Part shown: positions 1 to 9,550 of the stretch, one piece after another
Layout of the letters: each line of letters begins with the position of its first letter
How positions within the stretch are numbered: position 1 is the stretch's first letter
Assembly (NCBI GenBank): GCA_947476275.1
Contig: CANJPQ010000015.1
Coordinates: 57,892-121,891 of the forward strand
DNA: 64,000 nucleotides
Reading direction: 5' to 3'
From: Fidelibacterota bacterium
GTDB lineage: Bacteria > Pseudomonadota > Alphaproteobacteria > Rhodospirillales > Rhodospirillaceae
Notes under the pieces: generated by a model
The model's database searches: none
Told to the model about the DNA's origin: nothing
The model's input: the letters and a program-made list of their open reading frames with translations, nothing else
Translations under genes and position numbers: made by a program

Positions 1-1014
1 CACGAACCCGGCGCCCTGCGGAAGATGGGCACCGACAAATACGCCAAGGATCCGGTCGTCACCGGCCCGTATTCGGTTCAGAAATGGGAACCCAACAAGG
101 TCCACCTGAAGGCGGAAAACAAAAGCTGGCGCAAGCCGAAGGTCGAGAAGATCGAGATCACCGCGCTGCCCGATACGGCGGCCCGCGTCGCGGCGCTGCT
201 CAGCAAGCGCATGGATATCGTCACCGCCCTCGGGCCGGAGGATGTGCAAGCCGTCGTCGCCGGCGGGGCCAAGTCGATCAGCTGGACCGACGGCAGCGTC
301 GCCGGCATCAGCTTCGTGACCTCTCGCAAGCTGCCGTTCAACGACGTGCGCGTGCGCCAGGCCATGAACATGGCGGTCAACCGCGACGCCATCGTCGAGA
401 TCCTGCTGCACGGCGCCACGGTCACCGCCAATCAGCCGGCCGGCCGCTATGTGCTGGGTTACGACCCCGGTGCGCCGCCTTACCCGTACGATCCCGCAAA
501 GGCGCGCGCGCTACTTGCCTCCGCCGGCCATCCGGACGGCTTCCGCTTCACCCTGGAAACCGCCGGCAACGGCGCCGCAGCGCTTTCGGTCTACCAGCAG
601 GTGGCGGCGGATCTGAAGAAGGTCGGCGTCACGATGGAGATCCGCACCGTCCCCGTGCCGCAGTTCTTCCGCGACGTACTGCACACCGGCGACACCGCCG
701 ACGCCATCACCTTGTCCTGGATCAGCGCGCCGTCGCTCGACGTGCTGCCCGCCATCCGCGTGCACTCATGCTTGCAGCAACAACCGTGGTACTGCGACCC
801 CGACGTCACGCCGCTGTACACCGCTGCCGTTTCGGAATTCGACGACGCCAAAGGCCTTGCGCTCCGCCGCCAGATCTCGTTGCGTTACCACGACCAGGCG
901 CCGGCCTTGTTCCTCTATGAACAGGTGCTGTTCGCAGGCTTGAGCAAACGCGTCAGCGGCTTCGAGGATGTCTACGGCTTCATCAGCTACGACAAGCTGG
1001 ATATCCGGGACTAG
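1..1014 (+). CDS. ABC transporter peptide-binding protein, SBP_bac_5 family (5' end outside window)
   Basis: The frame is open from base 1, so the first codons lie outside the window and the ATG at 25 is internal; 337 residues are visible. They match the C-terminal two thirds of a family 5 extracellular solute-binding protein (DppA/OppA type): TGPYSVQKWEPN is the conserved TGPY turn, and LPFNDVRVRQAMNMAVNRD is the family's 'F.D.RVRQA...A.DR' signature. Such proteins bind peptides, or sometimes other small ligands, in the periplasm and deliver them to an ABC permease. No permease or ATPase gene is in view, so the ligand cannot be named. Its TAG stop shares the tetranucleotide CTAG with the stop of the convergent gene. 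A second, frameshifted family member lies at 41118-42688. Confidence 0.85.
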   Translation, partial: HEPGALRKMGTDKYAKDPVVTGPYSVQKWEPNKVHLKAENKSWRKPKVEKIEITALPDTAARVAALLSKRMDIVTALGPEDVQAVVAGGAKSISWTDGSVAGISFVTSRKLPFNDVRVRQAMNMAVNRDAIVEILLHGATVTANQPAGRYVLGYDPGAPPYPYDPAKARALLASAGHPDGFRFTLETAGNGAAALSVYQQVAADLKKVGVTMEIRTVPVPQFFRDVLHTGDTADAITLSWISAPSLDVLPAIRVHSCLQQQPWYCDPDVTPLYTAAVSEFDDAKGLALRRQISLRYHDQAPALFLYEQVLFAGLSKRVSGFEDVYGFISYDKLDIRD

Positions 1015-1394
1015 TCGTCCTTCACCACGCCCGAGAAGAACTGCGCCGCATCGTGATTCGGCAGGCCTTCGTAGAGGCATTGGAACACGCGGCGTGTAAA
1101 CGTCTTGCGCTGTTCCTTCAGCTTCTCGGTCATCTCCGCGGGCGGCTTGAACTGCTCGATCATCTCCGGCGTCACCTTGCCTTCGGTGGCCAGCAGATAC
1201 TCCGTCACCATTTGCCGGTCGCGCGTCACCCAGAGTTCGCCGCTCAGCTGCATCACGATCTCCAGCAGGTGATCGATCATCGGGTCGCGGAAATAATGCG
1301 GATGCCCGCGCTCGAAGCCGGGCAGATCCTTCACATAGTCCAGGCCCTCGCTCAGCCGTTTGGCGCGCGCTTCCGGGCTTTCGTTTTTGCTCAT
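1011..1394 (-). CDS. conserved hypothetical protein, 127 aa
   Basis: No function recognised. It is a soluble, charged, probably helical protein without signal peptide or membrane segment; it begins MSKNESPEARAKRLSEGLDY and is rich in Glu, Lys and Met. A GTG at 1397 lies directly before the ATG at 1394; I chose the ATG because AGGA sits six bases upstream of it. The 3' end overlaps the convergent binding-protein gene by four bases. The 'RDRQMVTEYLLATEG' stretch suggests a small enzyme-associated or regulatory protein, but this is only an impression. The coding call rests on a good start, sensible composition and tight packing with its neighbour. Confidence 0.6.
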   Translation of the reverse strand: MSKNESPEARAKRLSEGLDYVKDLPGFERGHPHYFRDPMIDHLLEIVMQLSGELWVTRDRQMVTEYLLATEGKVTPEMIEQFKPPAEMTEKLKEQRKTFTRRVFQCLYEGLPNHDAAQFFSGVVKDD

Positions 1395-1695
1395 CACACG
1401 TCCTAAAGCTGTTTATCGGCGATGCGGCCGTCGCGGGCGGGTGCGGGCGATATCGCGCACCGCGTCGGCGCGGGTGTTGATGGCGCGACCGTGGGCGTTC
1501 CGCACCATGCCGCGGGGCAGAAGAGCTTTGGCGGCGGCGGTCTCAAGCGGGGCCATGGCGTCCTCGGAGTCGGTTCTGCGAGCAGCATATCGCGCGCGGC
1601 AAGGCTGCGCAAAAGCGCCGAACCGGCGCATTTTGTCTGCCGGCCATGTCGTGGCCGTATCGCTTTCGGGGACGCGGCTGTATGGTCCCGCCGCC

Positions 1696-2889
1696 ATGAC
1701 CAGCCCCAAACATCCGCGCCTTGCCCTGCGCCCCGGCGCGCACCGCCGCGTCAAAAGTGGACACCCCTGGGTGTTCTCCAACGAGGTCGCGTTCGACCAA
1801 GCCGCGAAATCGCTCCCGGCGGGCTCGGTGGTTACGCTCACGGATGCCGGCGGCGCCATCCTCGGCACCGCGCACTTCAATCCGCACACGCTCATCGCGG
1901 CGCGCCTGTTGTCGCTCCAGGGCGACACGCCCATCGACGCCGCGTTCTTCGCCGGCCGTCTCGGCAACGCCATGGCGCTGCGCGACCGCCTGTTCCCCCA
2001 GCCGTTCTATCGCCTGGTGCACGCGGAAGCCGACGGCCTGCCGGGCCTGGTGATCGACCGCTTCAACGACATCTGCGTCGTGCAGCCCAACACCGCCGGC
2101 ATGCAGGCCAACCTCGATGCCATTGTCGAAGGGCTCGCGCAAACCGTGAAGCCCCGCGCCGTCGTCATGCGCGGCGATTCATCCGCCCGCACCCTCGAAG
2201 GCCTGGCGGAAGAATCCAAGGTGATCGCCGGCACGCTTGAAGGATCGGTGCCGGTCGAGGAAAACGGCGCCCGCTTCCAGGCCGATCTCATCGGCGGCCA
2301 AAAGACCGGCTGGTTCTTCGACCAGCGCGACAACCGCGCCTTCATGGCCGGCCTCAGCCACGGCATGACCGTGGTGGACATGTACACCCACACCGGCGGC
2401 TTCGCGATCGAAGCGGCCAAAGCCGGTGCCAAATCCGTGCTCGCGGTGGATCGCTCCCAACACGCGCTCGATCTTGCCGCCAAGGCCGCCGCCGACAACG
2501 GCGTGGGCGATCGCGTCTCCACCCAACGCAGCGACGTCTACGGCTTCCTTGAAGACGCCGTCGCCAAGCAACAGCGCTGGCAGGTTGTCATCGCCGATCC
2601 CCCCGCCTTCGTGAAATCCAAGAAGGACCTCAAGGCCGGCCTGCAGGGCTATCGCAAACTCGCCCGCCTCAGCGCCACGGTCACGGCGCCGGGCGGCATC
2701 CTGTTCGTGGCGTCCTGCAGCCACAACGCCCCGGTGGACGAATTCACCGCCGCCGTCGCCCGCGGGCTGGAGGATGCCGGCCGCCACGGCCGCATCATCC
2801 GCAGCGCCGGCGCCGCGGCGGATCACCCGGTGCATCCGATGCTGCCGGAAAGCGCGTATCTGAAGGCCGTCGTGCTGGCGCTCGATTAG
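1696..2889 (+). CDS. class I SAM-dependent rRNA (cytosine-C5) methyltransferase, RlmI-like
   Basis: The 397-residue protein has an N-terminal PUA-type RNA-binding domain (about 5-75, with the typical HPWVFSNEV) and a C-terminal Rossmann methyltransferase. SAM motif I is VVDMYTHTGGFAIEAA (about 220-235), motif IV is IADPPAFVKSKKDL, and a cysteine lies in FVASCSHN. This is the architecture of RlmI (YccW), which methylates 23S rRNA cytosine using SAM in the cytoplasm; related RlmK/L enzymes modify guanines, so the exact target is uncertain. The same frame is open upstream to 1360, but homology to the family begins at MTSPKHPRLALRPGAHRR, so the ATG at 1696 was chosen; no strong ribosome-binding site is visible. 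Confidence 0.85.
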   Translation: MTSPKHPRLALRPGAHRRVKSGHPWVFSNEVAFDQAAKSLPAGSVVTLTDAGGAILGTAHFNPHTLIAARLLSLQGDTPIDAAFFAGRLGNAMALRDRLFPQPFYRLVHAEADGLPGLVIDRFNDICVVQPNTAGMQANLDAIVEGLAQTVKPRAVVMRGDSSARTLEGLAEESKVIAGTLEGSVPVEENGARFQADLIGGQKTGWFFDQRDNRAFMAGLSHGMTVVDMYTHTGGFAIEAAKAGAKSVLAVDRSQHALDLAAKAAADNGVGDRVSTQRSDVYGFLEDAVAKQQRWQVVIADPPAFVKSKKDLKAGLQGYRKLARLSATVTAPGGILFVASCSHNAPVDEFTAAVARGLEDAGRHGRIIRSAGAAADHPVHPMLPESAYLKAVVLALD

Positions 2890-2902
2890 GGTTGCTGCGC
2901 GC

Positions 2903-3370
2903 TTAGGCGCGCAGGCTCGCCAGAAACGCACGCCACGTGTCGTTCATCGTGTAGCGCGCATCCGCATCCCAGATCCGCGACACCAAGGCGTCGGCTTGCG
3001 CCGCGCTCCATCCCAAGTGCTTCATCGCGTAAGACCCATAGAACACGGTCACGCGCATGTTCATGGCGCAGTGGATGAACGTCTTCTTCCCGGCCAGCGC
3101 CCGCATCGCATCGCAGAACGTCTCGAAATCCGCGCGCTGCGGCGAGGTCCATATCACGGGGATGTAGTGGTAAGTCATGCCCAGATCGCGGACGAGCGCC
3201 TCTTCCTCCTTCAGCGCGTTGTCCTGCTCCCGCGGCAACAGGTTCACCACAGCCTCATAGCCCGCCCCTCGCACGGCCGCGAACTGGGCAGCCGTCGGCA
3301 GGCCCGCAAGGCCGACAGTGTCGTCGATGGGAATGAAGTTCTTGATGCCGGCAAGGATTGCGTCGTTCAT
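2903..3370 (-). CDS. protein tyrosine phosphatase-like protein with altered signature loop
   Basis: This 155-residue cytoplasmic protein resembles the small bacterial tyrosine-phosphatase-like family with the beta-lactamase-hydrolase-like fold: it starts 'MNDAILAGIKNFIPIDD', has a Gly-rich LAGLPTAAQFAAV segment and a signature loop FIHCAMNMRVTVFYG. The presumed nucleophile Cys101 follows His100, but the arginine (106) is only four residues away from the cysteine spacing, CX4R instead of the classical CX5R. Activity as a true phosphatase is therefore doubtful. The ATG at 3370 has a GGAGGC sequence upstream; the open frame runs further but without family similarity. It converges on the rRNA methyltransferase gene with a 13-base gap. 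Confidence 0.65.
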   Translation of the reverse strand: MNDAILAGIKNFIPIDDTVGLAGLPTAAQFAAVRGAGYEAVVNLLPREQDNALKEEEALVRDLGMTYHYIPVIWTSPQRADFETFCDAMRALAGKKTFIHCAMNMRVTVFYGSYAMKHLGWSAAQADALVSRIWDADARYTMNDTWRAFLASLRA

Positions 3371-3620
3371 GGGCAGCCTCCTGGATCGAGGTGAACCGAA
3401 CATCTCGGTTGCCCAGGCGAGCGGCGGAACGTCCCCGCACTTCCCGGTGGTCGCCCACCTTGCCTCGCCAGTCATGCGGTGCACGGATGATATCGCAGCG
3501 CGTCTTTTAGATAAAGGTGTCTGAGATATGCATGCCCTAAAACGCGGCAGTCTTTCGTCGCGCGGGTCGATTCTGCTAAACATAACCAAGGACGTGTCCG
3601 ATTTCGCGTGAGGACGAAGC

Positions 3621-3926
3621 TTGGGCATCATCGTCACATATGATGACAAGTTCGCCACTCCGTACTGTGAGATAAAGCTGGCGAGCGGTGAGCACGTCCT
3701 GCTGACGTTGGAGAAGCGTGGTCTCACGATAAAGCTTCTTGCTCACCCCGGCGTTGCCGAGCGCCCTGTGTTTGCGTGCGGCGTAGACGAGGTCGCGGAA
3801 ATTTGCGACGGCCTCCTCGACATGAGCGCCAAGAAGACGACGCCGCTCCGCGTCATCGCCTCGGTCGCCACCCGTTTCCCGGATGCAGCATCCCTCGCAG
3901 CAGCGTTCAGGAAAGCTGTCGGATGA
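3621..3926 (+). CDS. hypothetical protein, 101 aa
   Basis: Not recognised. The predicted start is TTG at 3621, since no in-frame ATG or GTG occurs near the start; AGGACG about five bases upstream can serve as the ribosome-binding site. The product is soluble, with alternating strands and helices (GIIVTYDDKF, EIKLASGEHVLLTLEKRG) and no signal peptide. Its stop overlaps the ATG of the next gene (ATGA), which indicates translational coupling and supports both genes being real. Base composition is slightly lower in GC than the flanking housekeeping genes. Confidence 0.5.
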   Translation: MGIIVTYDDKFATPYCEIKLASGEHVLLTLEKRGLTIKLLAHPGVAERPVFACGVDEVAEICDGLLDMSAKKTTPLRVIASVATRFPDAASLAAAFRKAVG

Positions 3927-4237
3927 CGGAAGAATCCACCGCGGGCCGCAAACGCTTGATCTATCTCGTGCCGCTCATTCTGGCGGTCGTATCGATCTAT
4001 CAGGGCCCGTTATCATGGATGCTGCACGATCGTGGGAATGACGTTCCCGGAGAGAACGACATACTTCTATCTTTCTTGATTGGGGTGGCTTGGCTGGCAA
4101 GCATCGCCGTTGCGATGTATGTCACCAAGCAACGTCGGGCGCTGCATCTTCTGATGCTGGCCCCGATTGTGCTTTATTGGCAGGCGATGTGGGCGATGAG
4201 CCTCACATCTGTAATGATCGACTATTTTCTACGATGA
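3923..4237 (+). CDS. small integral membrane protein, 104 aa
   Basis: The start ATG overlaps the stop of the preceding gene (ATGA). The product has three hydrophobic stretches, about residues 11-27 (RLIYLVPLILAVVSIYQ), 46-66 (LLSFLIGVAWLASIAVAMYV) and 75-100, so it is probably an inner-membrane protein with three helices. No family was recognised. It is coupled to the 101-residue protein upstream, so the two may act together. Downstream it faces the convergent TPR-methyltransferase gene across the repeat-bearing intergenic region at 4238-4489. Confidence 0.55.
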   Translation: MTEESTAGRKRLIYLVPLILAVVSIYQGPLSWMLHDRGNDVPGENDILLSFLIGVAWLASIAVAMYVTKQRRALHLLMLAPIVLYWQAMWAMSLTSVMIDYFLR

Positions 4238-4346
4238 TGTGGACGCTAGTTCGCTGCGGGTCCTGAAACAACAGCGGCGCGAATCCGCAACCGCGGCTAA
4301 AATTCCCGTCGCATGAGTGTGAGCACGACGCTGTCCCGGAAATCTC

Positions 4347-4480
4347 TCGCGCGTAATTCGCGCGTAAATGCGCGCGCCCGGGCCCAACGGCGTCCGGAAT
4401 TTTCACCGCGTAATCACCGCGTAAATACGCGGCGGGCGCCGAAAAATTTCGCGCGTATTTCGCGCGTTAAAACGCGCAAA
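4347..4480. repeat. three-unit covarying repeat array in a convergent intergenic region
   Basis: Three units start at 4347, 4404 and 4447. Each has two direct copies of an 11-12 base element, followed by an inverted third arm. In unit 2 the second copy and arm form CCGCGTA-AA-TACGCGG, and in unit 3 GCGCGTT-AA-AACGCGC, both perfect 7-bp stems; unit 1 has GCGCGTA-AA-TGCGCGC with one T-G wobble. The two direct copies agree within a unit but differ between units in step with the pairing arm. The array fills much of the 252 bases between the ends of two convergent genes. Function is unknown; a structured RNA, a bidirectional terminator or a protein-binding array are possible. Confidence 0.6.
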
Positions 4481-4489
4481 CTGTCGCGC

Positions 4490-5389
4490 CTATATTTTCG
4501 GTTTTCCGCGCTGCACCACCACCAGCACCCCGGGCACGTCCGCGCCCTTTTCCTGGCGGAACACGTCGTCGGTCAATTGCAGCACCTCGAAGTCCGCCGC
4601 AACGTCGCGGATGTAAGCCGCGCTGTGGCGATAGCGGTGCTCCGCGCCCAGCACATAGCCGCTGCCCTCGTGGCGCTGCGCCGTGAAGGCGATCAGCGCC
4701 CCCGGCATCGTCGCGCGGTGGATCGCGCCCATCAGCCGCGCCAGATCGCCCAGGTACACCACCACATCGGCCGCGATCACCAGATCGAATCGCCGTGTTG
4801 CCACAGCCAGGTGTGCGCTCATGTCGCCGGCCGCCAGCGCATCGTAGATCGCTTTGCGCCGCGCCTGCTCCACCATGCCCGACGACAGGTCGACGCCTTC
4901 CAGCCAATCGGTGGCGTCGCGGAACGCCGCCCCGCTCAAGCCGGTGCCGCAGCCGAGATCGAGGGTGGCAGCGAACCGCCGTCCCGGCGCCAGCGCATCC
5001 ACCGCCGCCCGCAGCTTCTGCGGTCCACGGTAGGCGAGCTTGTCGACCAGGGACGCATCGAACCGCGGCGCATAGTCGTCGAACAGGCGGCGCACATAGG
5101 CTTCCGGCAACGTCGCGGGTGTCTGCGCCGCCAGCAGGGCGAGTTTCACCGCCGCCCCCATGGAGTCCGCCGGGTCGAGCGCGAGATAGCGCCGATAAGC
5201 GGTGATCGCGTCGCCCTGCGCGCCCGCATCCGCAAGCGCTTCGGCGTGGGCGAAGGTTCCCTCCGGCCACGCCGGCGCCAGTTCCAACGCCTGCGCGATA
5301 AGGTCGGCCGCGCCGGCATGATCGCCCGCGCTGCGCAGCGCGCGGGCATAATCAAAGCGGCGATCGGCGTTCAGGTTTCCGGACGACAT
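4490..5389 (-). CDS. TPR-containing class I SAM-dependent methyltransferase
   Basis: The 299-residue cytoplasmic protein has tetratricopeptide-like helices at the N terminus (about 10-75, with FDYARALRSAGDHAGAADLI and the next repeat up to ALDPADS), then a Rossmann methyltransferase with SAM motif I LDLGCGTGLSGAAF (about 140-155), the acidic strand end GVDLSSGMVEQA and motif IV FDLVIAADVVVYLGDL. Substrate unknown; the TPR part usually binds a protein or peptide partner. GGGAGCGCA upstream supports ATG at 5389 over one at 5407. A larger protein with the same TPR plus methyltransferase order lies at 50746-52485. Confidence 0.75.
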   Translation of the reverse strand: MSSGNLNADRRFDYARALRSAGDHAGAADLIAQALELAPAWPEGTFAHAEALADAGAQGDAITAYRRYLALDPADSMGAAVKLALLAAQTPATLPEAYVRRLFDDYAPRFDASLVDKLAYRGPQKLRAAVDALAPGRRFAATLDLGCGTGLSGAAFRDATDWLEGVDLSSGMVEQARRKAIYDALAAGDMSAHLAVATRRFDLVIAADVVVYLGDLARLMGAIHRATMPGALIAFTAQRHEGSGYVLGAEHRYRHSAAYIRDVAADFEVLQLTDDVFRQEKGADVPGVLVVVQRGKPKI

Positions 5390-5528
5390 TGCGCTCCCGT
5401 TCCGCATCTCTTATATCGCGCGCGCCGCGGGATGACGCGAATTGTCATACAACTGACGTCCGATTCCCCCATTGCGGCCAACCGCGCGAGCCAGTAAGCA
5501 CAAACACATTCGGAGTATTACGGTCTCG

Positions 5529-6556
<1,028 letters not shown>

Positions 6557-6560
<4 letters not shown>

Positions 6561-7411
6561 CCAAGCCGAATACCCTCGCGGTCGCCGCGATCCAGTGCGC
6601 CTTCTCCGACGACATCGATGCGAACATCACCCGCATCGAAGGCTTCGTCACGGACGCGGCCAAGAAGGGCGCGCAGGTCGTGCTGCCGCCGGAACTGTTG
6701 CAAGGGCATTACTTCTGCGTCGAGGAGAAGGAAAAGCACTTCGACCGCGCCTTCCCAGTCGATAGCCACCCGGTCGTCACGCGCCTGTCGGCGCTCGCGA
6801 AGAAACTCGGCGTCGCCATTCCCGCCTCGATCTTCGAGCGCGACGGCCAGCTATACTACAACAGCCTCGCCATGATCGACGCCGATGGCAAGGTGATGGG
6901 GGTCTACCGCAAGAGCCACATCCCCGACGGCCCGGGTTATGAGGAGAAGTTCTACTTCCGCCCCGGCAACACCGGTTTCAAAACGTGGGCGACCAAACAC
7001 GCCCAACTCGGCGTCGGCGTGTGTTGGGATCAATGGTTTCCGGAATGCGCCCGCGCCATGATGATCATGGGCGCGGAGGTGCTGTTCTATCCCACCGCCA
7101 TCGGCTCCGAGCCCGACAACACTGAACTGGACACCAAGGACCTCTGGCAACGCGCCATGATCGGTCATGCCGTGTCCAACGTGGTGCCGGTCGTTGCCGC
7201 CAATCGCGTCGGTACGGAGAACGGCCAGACCTTTTACGGCTCGTCCTTCATCGCCAACCATCGCGGCGACAAGGTGGCGGAAATGAACCGCACGGAAGAA
7301 GGGGTGATTTTGGCGACCCTCGATCTCGACGAGATCAAACGCAACCGCGCCGCCTTCGGCTTCTTCCGCGATCGCCGCCCCGATCTGTACGGTCCGCTGA
7401 CGGAGCGCTAA
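6557..7411 (+). CDS. aguB: N-carbamoylputrescine amidase
   Basis: A 284-residue carbon-nitrogen hydrolase (nitrilase superfamily). The catalytic triad is visible: Glu46 in VVLPPELLQG, Lys119 in GVYRKSHIPDGPGYEEK and Cys156 in GVGVCWDQWFPE. The last motif is typical of N-carbamoylputrescine amidase, which hydrolyses N-carbamoylputrescine to putrescine, CO2 and ammonia. It is translationally coupled to aguA by an ATGA overlap, so the pair forms the complete arginine-decarboxylase-dependent putrescine branch after agmatine. No arginine decarboxylase gene is in the window. The stop overlaps that of the convergent esterase by four bases. Confidence 0.95.
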
Positions 7412-8298
7412 CCCTCGATCGCGTTCAGGAACGCGACGATGTCTTGCTGCGATTGGCGCTTGGTCTCCCCGTCGGGGAAATTGAAATACCCGTGGGTCGC
7501 GCCGGGATAGATCTTCACCTGCACCTCATGGCCCGCGGTGTGAAGATGCTGATGATAGACCTGCGTCGATTCAAAGATCGGGTCGTATTCACCGCAGGTC
7601 AGGAGGCACGGTGGATGCGTCGTGAACACAAGGTCCATCGGCGTGATCGCGTACTTCGGGTCGACCCGCTCCAGCAGCGCATTGGGTCCACCGTACGCCT
7701 CGAGCATGGTGTCGCCGCCGGGTACCTTCGTGTTCATGCACGACGCCCGGTCGAGAACGCCGTAGATCGACGTGGCGCTGAGGATGGTCGGCAAGGTCTT
7801 CGGATCGAACGTCGGGTCGACGTGGGCAATCAGATCGGGGTTCTGCGCAAGCACCCCCGCCATGATCGCGAGATTGCCGCCGGCGGAGTCTCCCATGACG
7901 TGCACCGCCTCGGCCTCCCCGCGTACGAAGGCGAGCGCTTTGAGCACGGCGCGCAGGGGCTGCGGGTGCGGATGCTCCGGCGCCTTGGGGTACTCGACAT
8001 TGAACACCGGATGGCCGGCATCCGTCAGGAACATCAGGTCGTGGCTGTAGAAGTCCTTCGTCCCCATCATCCACCCACCGCCGTGGAAGAACACCACCGG
8101 CTTGTGGGTGCCGTTGCCTTCGCGGATGTCGAGGATCTCTTCGCGATGCAGGCCATAGCGCACCGTCCGCCATCCGTTCGGCGGGCTGCCGCGGACCAGC
8201 CGCAGGATTCCGGTGAAGGTCCCGAAGAACAGCCGCGCGCCGGCGAGAGACGCTTGTTGTGCGAGGGTGAGGGGCGTGGCCCCGGTGTCGTGACTCAT
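7408..8298 (-). CDS. alpha/beta hydrolase, hormone-sensitive-lipase-like carboxylesterase
   Basis: A 296-residue alpha/beta hydrolase. It shows the oxyanion-hole motif FFHGGGWMMG, the nucleophile elbow VMGDSAGGNLAIM, an acid in CGEYDPIFEST and the catalytic His in PGATHGYFNFP, the order of the bacterial hormone-sensitive lipase family. No signal peptide is visible, so it is probably cytoplasmic and acts on short-chain esters; the natural substrate is unknown. The ATG at 8298 lies four bases after the stop of the dipeptidase gene, making this the last gene of the mutA-mutB-meaB operon. An alternative start at 8334 would overlap the dipeptidase gene and has no support. Confidence 0.85.
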   Translation of the reverse strand: MSHDTGATPLTLAQQASLAGARLFFGTFTGILRLVRGSPPNGWRTVRYGLHREEILDIREGNGTHKPVVFFHGGGWMMGTKDFYSHDLMFLTDAGHPVFNVEYPKAPEHPHPQPLRAVLKALAFVRGEAEAVHVMGDSAGGNLAIMAGVLAQNPDLIAHVDPTFDPKTLPTILSATSIYGVLDRASCMNTKVPGGDTMLEAYGGPNALLERVDPKYAITPMDLVFTTHPPCLLTCGEYDPIFESTQVYHQHLHTAGHEVQVKIYPGATHGYFNFPDGETKRQSQQDIVAFLNAIEG

Positions 8299-8302
8299 AA
8301 AC

Positions 8303-9550
8303 CTATTTGTGCTTCTTCTTTTCGCGGGCGGCATGTTCCTCGACCCGCTCCATCACGCGCAAGAGGTTTCCGCCCCAAATCTTGGCGATCTGCTCTTCGG
8401 TATAACCCCGCTTTACCATCTCGAGGGTGACGTTGAACGTCTCCGCCGCGCTGTTCCACCCGGCGATGCCGCCGCCGCCGTTGAAATCCGACGCGATGCC
8501 GACCGTGTCGATCCCGGCTTTCTTCACGGCGTAGTCGACGTGATCGATCAACTCCCTCACGCCCGCGCGCGGCCACTTGAGTTCGAGCTCCGACATCTTT
8601 CTGTCATACGCGGCCAGCGCGTCCGCCGGCAGCTTGGCCAGATCGCCCGGTTGGGTCAGCCCGTATTCCTTGTAAAGCGCCGAGATCTCCGCGGTCTTCT
8701 CGGGCGCCACCGCGCGCAGGTAGTCGTCGAAAGCGATCATCTGCGCCACGCCGCCGGTCTTCTTGATCGCCAGCAGTCCTTCGTCCGTCAGATTGCGCGG
8801 ATGAGCGAAGACACCCTTCACGCCGGAATGGGAGGCGATGATCGGGGCGGCGGACAGGCGCGCCATCTCGAGCGTGCTCTTGTCGGAGGAATGGGACACA
8901 TCCACCATGATCCCAAGCTCATTCAGCCGCCGGACCACGTCCTTGCCCAGCGGCGACAACCCACCATGCTCCTCGGCGGCTTCGTTGCGCCGTTTGTCCG
9001 GCTGGGCGGAGTCTGCCAGATCGTTGTGCCCGTTGTGCACTTCGCCGAAATAGCGCGCGCCATAGTCATAGAACTGATCGAGCAGGCGGATGTCCTTGCC
9101 GATGGGATAGCCGTTCTCCACGCCGATCAGCGCGACCTTCTTGCCGCTCTTGTAGATGCGCCGCACGTCGGCGGCGGTGTAGGCGAGTTCCATCTTGTCG
9201 TGATAGGTCGCGTCCGCGACCTTATGGATGGCAGCGAACTTCACAAACGCGTCCGACAATGCTTTGGCATAGCCCCAGGTGCTGCGCTCCCCCTGGCCGA
9301 CGAACACGATCAGGAACGTCGCATCCAATCCGCCCTCCAGCATCGTGGGCAGATGCACCTGCTGCCCGCGCGGGCCGGGCTTCATCATGTCGTAGGCATC
9401 GGAGCCGAAGTTCGCCGGGATGTCGACGTGGGTGTCGATGGTCAGGGTTCGATCATGGATGGCATGAGCGCGGGCAATCAGCTCCGCATCGGTCTCGGCA
9501 CAGGCCGGCCAGGCCAACAACGCCACCGCCGCAAGCAAGATGCTCCGCAT
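8303..9550 (-). CDS. exported membrane-dipeptidase-type metallopeptidase, M19 family
   Basis: The 415-residue protein has a Sec signal peptide (MRSILLAAVALLAWPACA) and the complete M19 renal-dipeptidase metal site: HxD in TIDTHVDIP, the bridging Glu in GVENGYPIG, and the two later His in VDVSHSSDKS and ASHSGVKGV. It should hydrolyse dipeptides in the periplasm. Its ATG follows the meaB stop directly (TGA then ATG), so it is co-transcribed with the methylmalonyl-CoA mutase genes. A divergent paralogue that lacks most of these ligands lies at 14855-16078, on the other side of mutA, which suggests an old local duplication. Confidence 0.92.
   Translation of the reverse strand: MRSILLAAVALLAWPACAETDAELIARAHAIHDRTLTIDTHVDIPANFGSDAYDMMKPGPRGQQVHLPTMLEGGLDATFLIVFVGQGERSTWGYAKALSDAFVKFAAIHKVADATYHDKMELAYTAADVRRIYKSGKKVALIGVENGYPIGKDIRLLDQFYDYGARYFGEVHNGHNDLADSAQPDKRRNEAAEEHGGLSPLGKDVVRRLNELGIMVDVSHSSDKSTLEMARLSAAPIIASHSGVKGVFAHPRNLTDEGLLAIKKTGGVAQMIAFDDYLRAVAPEKTAEISALYKEYGLTQPGDLAKLPADALAAYDRKMSELELKWPRAGVRELIDHVDYAVKKAGIDTVGIASDFNGGGGIAGWNSAAETFNVTLEMVKRGYTEEQIAKIWGGNLLRVMERVEEHAAREKKKHK

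Noticed and set aside
4347..4480. CRISPR array
   Set aside because: The repeats are short, differ between units, and there are no spacer-like unique sequences or cas genes.
4313..5497. A plus-strand 394-codon open frame from the repeat array through the TPR-methyltransferase
   Set aside because: Antisense to a recognised methyltransferase and begins inside the repeat region; Arg/His-rich.
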